NCBI GenBank assembly: GCA_017651225.1
Contig: JAGCDF010000042.1
Span: 1 to 49,940 of the forward strand
DNA length: 49,940 nucleotides
From: Bacteroidales bacterium
GTDB taxonomy: Bacteria > Bacteroidota > Bacteroidia > Bacteroidales > UBA932
Direction of reading: 5' to 3'
How positions within the stretch are numbered: position 1 is the first letter of the stretch; every line of letters starts with the position of its first letter. Both the position numbers and the translations under genes were made by a program. Below the pieces are notes generated by a model. That model had not been told where the DNA came from, searched no databases, and saw nothing but the letters and a program-made list of their open reading frames with translations. Positions 39,977 through 47,264 of the stretch are shown piece after piece.

Positions 39977-42331
39977 ATGTATATGACACGAAAACTATTC
40001 CTGCTTCTTGCCCTGCCCCTGCTGGCCGCCTGCGGCCCGAAGTGGGAGGAGACCGAGGCCGACGGCTATCGGCTCATCACCCAGCGCAGCGGCGCAACGC
40101 TCGGCGTCACCTCCGCCCCCCTCCTCGAAGTCGACCGCTACGCCTTCAAGGACCTAAACCGCAACGGCACGCTGGACGTCTATGAAGACTGGCGCCAGCC
40201 TGCGCTCGCCCGCGCCAAGGACCTCGCCGCGCAGCTCAGCATCGAGGAGATCGCCGGCCTGATGCTCTACAGCGGGCATCAGAGCATCCCCGGCTCGTCC
40301 TACGGCTTCGGCGGCGCCACCTACGGCGGCAAGTCGCTCGCCGAGAGCGGCGCGAAGAGCTGGGACCTCACCGACCAGCAGCGCAAATTCCTCGAAGAGG
40401 ACAACCTGCGCGCCGTGCTCGTGACCACGGTCGAGAGCCCGGAAGTGGCCGCCCGCTGGAACAACAACGTCCAGGCCTTCGTCGAGGCCCTGGGCCACGG
40501 CATCCCGGCCAACAATTCCTCCGACCCGCGCAACGAGCCCTCCGCCACGGCGGAGTTCAACATGGGCTCCGGCGGCCATATCTCGCAGTGGCCCACGCCC
40601 CTCGGCCTCGCCGCCACCTTTGATCCCGGGCTCGTGGAGCAGTTCGGCCAGACCGCTTCCGCGGAATACCGCGCCCTCGGCATCGCCACGGCGCTCAGCC
40701 CGCAGATCGACCTGGCCACGGAACCGCGCTGGAGCCGCTTCAACGGCACTTTCGGCGAGGATCCCGAGCTGGACATCGCCATGGCCCGCGCCTACGTGGA
40801 CGGCTTCCAGACCACTGAGGGCAGCGCCGACGGCTGGGGCAACCAGAGCGTCAACGCGATGGTGAAGCACTGGCCCTCCGGCGGTCCGGAGGAAGGCGGC
40901 CGCGACGCGCACTTCAACTACGGCAAATATGCCGTCTATCCCGGCGGCGCCTTCGCCACGCACCTGCGTCCCTTCACGGAGGGTGCGTTCCAACTCGCCG
41001 GCGCCACGAAGGCCGCTTCCGCGGTCATGCCCTACTACACGATCTCCTACGGCGTGGACCCGTCCGGCGCCAACGCCGGCAACAGCTACAGCCGCTACAT
41101 CATCTCCGACCTGCTGCGCGACGAGTACGCCTTCGACGGCGTGGTCTGCACCGACTGGAACATCACCTACGACAACGCCTCCATCGAGTCCTTCGACGGC
41201 AAATGCTGGGGCATGGAGACGCTCACCGTCGCCCAGCGCCACTATGAGGTCATCAAGGCCGGCGTCGACCAGTTCGGCGGCAACAACGACAAGGGCCCCG
41301 TCCTGGAGGCCTACCGGATGTGGGTCGAGGAATTCGGCGAGGCGAGCGCCCGCGAGCGCTTCGAGGCCTCGGCCGTGCGCCTGCTGATGAACTCCTTCCG
41401 CACCGGGCTCTTCGAGAATCCCTACACGAATCCCGAAATCGCCAAGGCCGTCGTCGGCAATGCTGCTTTCATGTTCTGGGGCTACGAGGCCCAGCAGAAG
41501 TCCGTCGTGATGCTGAAGAACCACGGCGGCGCGCTGCAGACGCTGCAGGGCAAACCCGCCGGCCTGCTCGATGATGAGCAGGTACCAGAAACCGACACCA
41601 AGGTATCCAAGGTCTATGTGCCGAAGCGCTTCTATCCGCAGAGTATGGGAATGTTCGGCCTTTCGGCCGGTCCCGCCGCGCATTGGGATTACCCGCTGGA
41701 CCGTGCCGTCGTGGAGCGTTACTTCGAGTGGGTGGACGATCCGGCCGAGGCCGATTTCGCCCTGGTGGTCATCCAGGAGCCCGCCGGCGGCAGCGGCTAC
41801 GACGTGAACGACCGCAAGAAGGGCGGCAACGGCTACGTGCCCATCTCCCTGCAGTACCGCCCCTACAAGGCCGACTTCGCCCGCGCGGTGTCCCTCGCTG
41901 GCGGCGATCCGAAGGAGTCCTTCACGAACCGTTCCTATAAAGGCAAGAAGGTCACGACCGCCAACGAAGCCGACCTCGACCTCGTGATCGACACGAAGAA
42001 GGCCATGGGCGAGAAGCCCGTCGTCGTGTTCGTCTCCGCCACGCGGCCCTTCGTGCCGGCGGAGCTGGAGCCCTTCGCCGACGTGCTCTTCGTGCACTTC
42101 GGGGTGCAGAACCAGGTGCTGCTCGACCTCGTCAGCGGCGCGGCGGAGCCTTCCGGCCTGCTGCCGATGCAGCTCCCCGCGGACATGCGCACCGTCGAGG
42201 AGCAGTGCGAGGACGTGCCGCGCGACATGCGGCCCTACGTCGATGCCGACGGCCACGCCTACGACTTCGCCTACGGCCTCAACTGGTCCGGCGTCATCGA
42301 CGACGACCGGGTGCGGCAGTACGCCAAATAA
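39977..42331 (+). CDS. Glycoside hydrolase family 3 lipoprotein with EF-hand-like loop
   Basis: 784 residues from ATG 39977 (or 39983). The lipobox is LPLLAAC. Residues 59-70 (DLNRNGTLDVYE) match a calcium-binding EF-hand loop, as often found at the N-terminus of this GH3 subgroup. The barrel has TALSPQIDLATEPRWSR, VKHWPSGGPEEGGRDAH and the nucleophile Asp393 in VVCTDWNI. The C-terminal sandwich includes ADFALVVIQEPAGGSGYDV. It is probably a surface or periplasmic exo-beta-glycosidase; the sugar is unknown. It is in the carbohydrate region but has its own terminator. Confidence 0.9.
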   Translation: MYMTRKLFLLLALPLLAACGPKWEETEADGYRLITQRSGATLGVTSAPLLEVDRYAFKDLNRNGTLDVYEDWRQPALARAKDLAAQLSIEEIAGLMLYSGHQSIPGSSYGFGGATYGGKSLAESGAKSWDLTDQQRKFLEEDNLRAVLVTTVESPEVAARWNNNVQAFVEALGHGIPANNSSDPRNEPSATAEFNMGSGGHISQWPTPLGLAATFDPGLVEQFGQTASAEYRALGIATALSPQIDLATEPRWSRFNGTFGEDPELDIAMARAYVDGFQTTEGSADGWGNQSVNAMVKHWPSGGPEEGGRDAHFNYGKYAVYPGGAFATHLRPFTEGAFQLAGATKAASAVMPYYTISYGVDPSGANAGNSYSRYIISDLLRDEYAFDGVVCTDWNITYDNASIESFDGKCWGMETLTVAQRHYEVIKAGVDQFGGNNDKGPVLEAYRMWVEEFGEASARERFEASAVRLLMNSFRTGLFENPYTNPEIAKAVVGNAAFMFWGYEAQQKSVVMLKNHGGALQTLQGKPAGLLDDEQVPETDTKVSKVYVPKRFYPQSMGMFGLSAGPAAHWDYPLDRAVVERYFEWVDDPAEADFALVVIQEPAGGSGYDVNDRKKGGNGYVPISLQYRPYKADFARAVSLAGGDPKESFTNRSYKGKKVTTANEADLDLVIDTKKAMGEKPVVVFVSATRPFVPAELEPFADVLFVHFGVQNQVLLDLVSGAAEPSGLLPMQLPADMRTVEEQCEDVPRDMRPYVDADGHAYDFAYGLNWSGVIDDDRVRQYAK

Positions 42332-42334
42332 AGC

Positions 42335-42370
42335 ACTACTGTGGGGGAAATCACCCACAGTAGTCGTTTT
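42335..42370 (+). terminator. Terminator of the GH3 lipoprotein gene
   Basis: A perfect 11-bp stem ACTACTGTGGG (42335-42345) with CCCACAGTAGT (42354-42364), 8-base loop, then CGTTTT. It starts 3 bases after the stop codon. Confidence 0.85.
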
Positions 42371-42407
42371 ATTTGAACAGCTTCTGCGCGAAGACGGTCA
42401 GATAGAC
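42369..42407 (-). pseudogene. C-terminal remnant of a CE1-type esterase
   Basis: On the minus strand it reads VYLTVFAQKLFK and stop. The intact esterase at 43370-44563 ends [12 protein letters not shown], and the DNA is nearly identical over about 36 bases. The match stops exactly where the repeat unit at 42407 begins. This is therefore the tail of a lost paralogue. Confidence 0.65.
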
Positions 42408-42492
42408 CTGTTCGTCCTCATATGAAGCCTGTTTTGAGGATAGCGCCCGGTTTTTCTGCCTGCCGTCCTCACCGGAGGCCTGTTTTGAGGAT
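42407..42492. repeat. Two direct copies of a 34-35-base unit
   Basis: Unit 1 at 42407-42441 and unit 2 at 42459-42492 share CCTG, GTCCTCA and GCCTGTTTTGAGGAT in the same order with nearly equal spacing. Within each unit GTCCTCA and TGAGGAT are close to inverted copies. The unit directly follows an esterase remnant and could be a small mobile or recombinogenic repeat. The rest of 42493-42568 shows nothing recognisable. Confidence 0.65.
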
Positions 42493-42568
42493 GGGATACA
42501 ACGAAAAGAAAGCCATTCACAACTAGTGCTTCATCCATTCGACGTAGGTGTCGGATGTTGTGACGATG

Positions 42569-43003
42569 TCAAATACTGGACACAAATGCCTCCGGCGTCA
42601 GGATTGCCGGAGGTTGCCAGTCAGGACATAAACCCTTTTGAATCTGAAAATCTTTCGGATTGCGGGTGATGATGGCAGAGCAATGTCCGGATTCAGCACA
42701 AACAGCCTGAAGGATATCTTCGAAATCCGGCCCGGCAAGAAGCAGTGCCCGCTGAAGTTGTGCCTGGTCCATCGGCAAGACCTCCGTCAAGACGGAGATC
42801 TGCTTTAGTGTAGGAGAAAGTATCAAACCGTTTTGGTCTTTTCGAAGTACGTACGCAATATTGGCCATGGACAGAAAGGAAACGCATAGCGAGGCTTTCC
42901 CATCCGCTCCCCACTGCAGAATCTCCAGAACGGTCTCATAGCCCGGACGCTCCAGTAGGACATCCAACAGCACGTTGGTGTCCAAGAATATACGGAGTTT
43001 CAT
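42569..43003 (-). CDS. PIN-domain protein, VapC-like toxin
   Basis: 144 residues. PIN fold acids: Asp8 in RIFLDTNVLLDVLLERPG, Glu/Asp around GPDFEDILQAVCAES (about 92-95) and the end of the fold at IITRNPKDFQ (Asp). PIN toxins are Mg-dependent RNases. The start overlaps the upstream gene by 4 bases (ATGA), the usual arrangement for a toxin behind its antitoxin. Confidence 0.85.
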   Translation of the reverse strand: MKLRIFLDTNVLLDVLLERPGYETVLEILQWGADGKASLCVSFLSMANIAYVLRKDQNGLILSPTLKQISVLTEVLPMDQAQLQRALLLAGPDFEDILQAVCAESGHCSAIITRNPKDFQIQKGLCPDWQPPAILTPEAFVSSI

Positions 43004-43266
43004 TTGGACAGGATATATTGCAGTCGGTCGTCATCGGGATCCGCCGAAGCAACTACATGTTTAGCGACGCCGATGAGTCCGAGAATCCCGGCATCGTGCA
43101 CGCCGGCAGGAGCAGCCGGACGATGCCGTGCAGCATCTTCCTCCAACACGGTCTCAATATATTTTTTGAGCGAAACCCCATGGTTCCTCGCTTCACGCGA
43201 CAAGGTCTCAAATACAGAACCACGCAGGTCTATCAGTTTGCGTCTTGTAATCACAGCATCCATCAT
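43000..43266 (-). CDS. Antitoxin-like protein partnered with the PIN toxin
   Basis: 88 residues from ATG 43266 (or 43263); the longer open frame would start in the promoter. The N-terminal half (AVITRRKLIDLRGSVFETLS, then REARNHGVSLKKYIETVLEE) looks like a ribbon-helix-helix DNA-binding domain. The C-terminal half, with DDDRLQYILSK, would bind and block the toxin. It probably represses its own promoter through the inverted repeat at 43265-43293. Confidence 0.7.
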   Translation of the reverse strand: MMDAVITRRKLIDLRGSVFETLSREARNHGVSLKKYIETVLEEDAARHRPAAPAGVHDAGILGLIGVAKHVVASADPDDDRLQYILSK

Positions 43267-43293
43267 ATATACAATTTTCACAAAAGTATATAT
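43265..43293 (-). promoter_or_regulatory. Promoter and operator of the toxin-antitoxin pair
   Basis: On the minus strand a -7 box TACTTTTG (43288-43281) lies 14 bases before the ATG. It is embraced by the inverted repeat ATATATAC (43265-43272) and GTATATAT (43286-43293), which overlaps the start codon. This is a fitting site for autorepression. Confidence 0.55.
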
Positions 43294-43311
43294 AATTAGA
43301 TGAAAAAACAA

Positions 43312-43349
43312 CTCCCATCCTCAGATTTACATTGTTTTGTGGATGGGAG
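43312..43349 (-). terminator. Terminator of the CE1 esterase at 43370
   Basis: On the minus strand CTCCCATCC (43349-43341) pairs with GGATGGGAG (43320-43312), 20-base loop, followed by TTGTTTTTT. Confidence 0.7.
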
Positions 43350-43369
43350 CGTCTATTTGACAACGGTAA

Positions 43370-44629
<1,260 letters not shown>

Positions 44630-44681
44630 TCAAACTTATGCACGCCTGTTCTACGCGCTTGCGCGCTCGCGCGTCATTGTT

Positions 44682-44689
44682 TATTTTTG
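44682..44689 (+). promoter_or_regulatory. -7 box of the second CE1 esterase
   Basis: TATTTTTG ends 18 bases before the ATG at 44708. The GC-rich hairpin-prone sequence just upstream (GCGCTTGCGCGC, near 44656) has no known role. Confidence 0.45.
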
Positions 44690-44707
44690 ATTGTTGAACG
44701 ACACTGA

Positions 44708-45799
44708 ATGAAAACCGATATGAGAAAAATCCTTCTGCTCGCAGCCCTGTGCTGCTCCTTCCCCCTCTTCGCGCAGTGGGGACGCCCCACTCCGGCCGAC
44801 ACGCTCCACTCCACCGTCGTGATGCCGGACGGCCGCGTCATCTTCCAGGTCTACGCGCCCAAGGCCCGCACGGTCTCCGTGACCGGCGACCTGCCCTGGG
44901 ACCGCCCCGTCTTCTTCCGCGAGACCCCGAACGGCGTCTGGAAAGGCGTCGCCACCGGCCTCGGAGAGGGTGTATTCCGCTATAGCTTCGTCATCGACGG
45001 AGTGAAAGTCCAGGACCCCAAGAGCCCGCAAGCGGGCGACAGCGCCGCGCTGCTGACCGTCGGCAAGGGCTACGTCAATGACGTGCCGCACGGTGCTGTG
45101 GCGCAGCGCTGGTACTGGTCCGAGACTCTCGGCCAGATGCGCCGCATGCACGTCTGGACGCCCGCCGGCTATGAGACCGGCAAACAGAAACTCCCCGTGC
45201 TCTACCTCATCCACGGCGGCGGCGACAACGACGCCTCCTGGCCGACGGTGGGCGCCGCGGGCTGGATCCTCGACAACCTCCTCGCCGAGGGCAAGATCGT
45301 CCCGATGGTCGTGGTGATGCCGAACGGCACCATCGAGGGTGTGCCCAACGAGGTGCCGCCCTTCGCCGACGACATGTTCCGCAGCATCATCCCCTTCGTG
45401 GAGAGCAACTACCGCGTGATCGCGAAGCGCGAGGCGCGCGCCGTCGCCGGCCTGTCCATGGGCGGCATGGAGACGATGGAGGTCGTGTTCCGCAACCCGG
45501 ACCTCTTCTCCTACGCCTGGGTCCTCTCCTCCAGCCTGATGCCGGGCGCCGACCTCGGCGAGGAAGCCAAGCGCCTGGACATCGCCGCCAACGTCGCCAA
45601 GATCAACAAGACATACAAGGCTTTCGTCTTCACGCAGGGCGGCCCGACCGATATCGCCTACCAGAATTGCGCAAACACGCGCAAATTCCTGCAGGATCTC
45701 GGCCTGAAATTCGATTATATGGAGAACGCCCAGGCCGGTCACAGCTGGGCCACCTGGCGTGCCGACCTGGAGAAATTCGCCCCGACTCTTTTTAAATAA
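44708..45799 (+). CDS. CE1-type esterase with N-terminal CBM48-like domain (second paralogue)
   Basis: 363 residues, signal peptide ILLLAALCCSFPLFAQ (a second ATG at 44720 is possible). CBM48-like part: VIFQVYAPKARTVSVTGDLP and FRYSFVIDGVKVQDPKSP. Esterase part: LPVLYLIHGGGDNDASW, nucleophile in [11 protein letters not shown], Asp in TQGGPTDIAYQ and His in AGHSWATWRADLE. It is shorter and more divergent than the other two copies, so a different substrate is likely. It has its own terminator. Confidence 0.9.
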   Translation: MKTDMRKILLLAALCCSFPLFAQWGRPTPADTLHSTVVMPDGRVIFQVYAPKARTVSVTGDLPWDRPVFFRETPNGVWKGVATGLGEGVFRYSFVIDGVKVQDPKSPQAGDSAALLTVGKGYVNDVPHGAVAQRWYWSETLGQMRRMHVWTPAGYETGKQKLPVLYLIHGGGDNDASWPTVGAAGWILDNLLAEGKIVPMVVVMPNGTIEGVPNEVPPFADDMFRSIIPFVESNYRVIAKREARAVAGLSMGGMETMEVVFRNPDLFSYAWVLSSSLMPGADLGEEAKRLDIAANVAKINKTYKAFVFTQGGPTDIAYQNCANTRKFLQDLGLKFDYMENAQAGHSWATWRADLEKFAPTLFK

Positions 45800-45826
45800 T
45801 TACATAGGATAACACATTGATTCTCT

Positions 45827-45868
45827 GACGGATGCGCAGTTTGCCGCGCATCCGTCTTTTCTATTTTT
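45827..45868 (+). terminator. Terminator of the second CE1 esterase gene
   Basis: A perfect 11-bp stem GACGGATGCGC (45827-45837) with GCGCATCCGTC (45846-45856), loop AGTTTGCC, followed by TTTTCTATTTTT. The end overlaps a TATTTTTG box (45862-45869). Confidence 0.88.
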
Positions 45869-45966
45869 GAACATAGTGAAAAACAATTGAACACATAAAT
45901 ACGCATAAACGCTACGCATAGAAAAACAATTGAACGGATGAAAACAAGAGTGGGGTTATTAATCCA

Positions 45967-45974
45967 TATTTTTG
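45967..45974 (+). promoter_or_regulatory. -7 box of the third CE1 esterase
   Basis: TATTTTTG, about 63 bases before the ATG at 46038. A second identical box lies at 45862-45869. The stretch between holds AACAATTGAAC twice (near 45884 and 45927), which may be regulatory. Confidence 0.45.
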
Positions 45975-46037
45975 CAATCGGTACAACAGGCCAAAAGACC
46001 ATTAAACTGAACTAACAACCCAAATTCTATCAACATA

Positions 46038-47222
46038 ATGAAACGCATTATCACTATTTTCACCATCTGCCTGGCAGCCTTCGCTTCCGCGAACGCACAG
46101 GAACTGGCCAACTTCAACTTCGGCGGTCGCATGGCTCCCGTCGTCTCCCCTGAGATCCAGGGCGACAGCGTGACCTTCCGCTTCCGCGCCGACTATGCGA
46201 CGGTCGTGAAGCTCTCCGGCTCCTGGATGCCGAATCCCTACGGCGACACCATTGACATGACCCGTGGCGCGAACAACGTCTGGTCCGTCAAGATCGCCCT
46301 CCCCGCTCCGGAGATCTATACCTACAATTTCGTCGTGGACGGCGTGTCCGTGAACGATCCCCAGAACATCCTCGTGCAGCGCGACGGCACCCGTTTCCTC
46401 AACATGCTCATCGTCCCCGGCGAGCGTACGGAGAACTACACGGAGGCCCAGCACCGCGGCACCGTCAGCCACCCCTGGTATGACAGCAAGGTCCTCGGCA
46501 TCAACCGCCGCCTGACCGTCTATACCCCGTACGGCTACGAGGCCAATCCCAAGAAGAAATACCCTGTCCTCTACCTCCTGCACGGTGCCGGCGGCGACGA
46601 GGAAGCCTGGATCTCCATGGGCCGTACCGCCCAGATCCTCGACAACCTCATCGAGAAGGGCCTCGCCGAGCCGATGATCGTGGTGATGCCGAACGGCAAC
46701 GCCAACCAGCAGGCCGCCGTGACCCTCAACATCCCGACCACGCCCCAGCCCGACTGGCGCAAGATGCAGGAGCAGTATGCCAACCTGCCCGAAGCTGAGC
46801 GCAACCGCGCGATGAACAGCTATGTGGTGTCCCTCTGCGAGGAAATCGTCCCCTTCATCGAGAAGAACTTCCGCGCCATCGCGAAGCCTGAGGCCCGAGC
46901 CATCGCCGGTCTGTCCATGGGCGGCGGCCACACCATCACCGCTTCCAACCTCTATCCGCAGCTCTTCGACTACATCTGCCCGCTCTCCGCGGCCGGCAGC
47001 GCCACCCCCGAGCAGGTCGCTACCCTCAAGAAGGCCGGCGTGAAGCTCTACTTCCTCGCCTGCGGCAACACCGACTTCCTCTTCGAGGGTTCTAAGACCC
47101 TGGACAAGACCCTCACCGAGCAGGGCCTGGACCACATTTTCTACGTCTCCGAAGGCGGTCACGTGTGGGCCAACTGGCGCCTCTACCTGAACACCTTCGC
47201 TCCGATGCTGTTCAAGAAATAG
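46038..47222 (+). CDS. CE1-type esterase with N-terminal CBM48-like domain (third paralogue)
   Basis: 394 residues, signal peptide IITIFTICLAAFASANAQ. CBM48-like part: VTFRFRADYATVVKLSGSWM and IYTYNFVVDGVSVNDPQN. Esterase part: [18 protein letters not shown], nucleophile in IAGLSMGGGHT, Asp in LACGNTDFLFEG and His in EGGHVWANWRLYL. It is close to the first paralogue in layout. It lies 42 bases before the SusC-like gene and may be expressed with it, which points to surface glycan uptake. Confidence 0.92.
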   Translation: MKRIITIFTICLAAFASANAQELANFNFGGRMAPVVSPEIQGDSVTFRFRADYATVVKLSGSWMPNPYGDTIDMTRGANNVWSVKIALPAPEIYTYNFVVDGVSVNDPQNILVQRDGTRFLNMLIVPGERTENYTEAQHRGTVSHPWYDSKVLGINRRLTVYTPYGYEANPKKKYPVLYLLHGAGGDEEAWISMGRTAQILDNLIEKGLAEPMIVVMPNGNANQQAAVTLNIPTTPQPDWRKMQEQYANLPEAERNRAMNSYVVSLCEEIVPFIEKNFRAIAKPEARAIAGLSMGGGHTITASNLYPQLFDYICPLSAAGSATPEQVATLKKAGVKLYFLACGNTDFLFEGSKTLDKTLTEQGLDHIFYVSEGGHVWANWRLYLNTFAPMLFKK

Positions 47223-47264
47223 GAATACTACCCAATATTATTAATACTATCCATTCTAATCAAC

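Noticed and set aside
40154-42358. Long minus-strand frame over the GH3 lipoprotein gene
   Set aside because: Shadow of a well-supported GH3 gene; no signal, motif or sensible composition.
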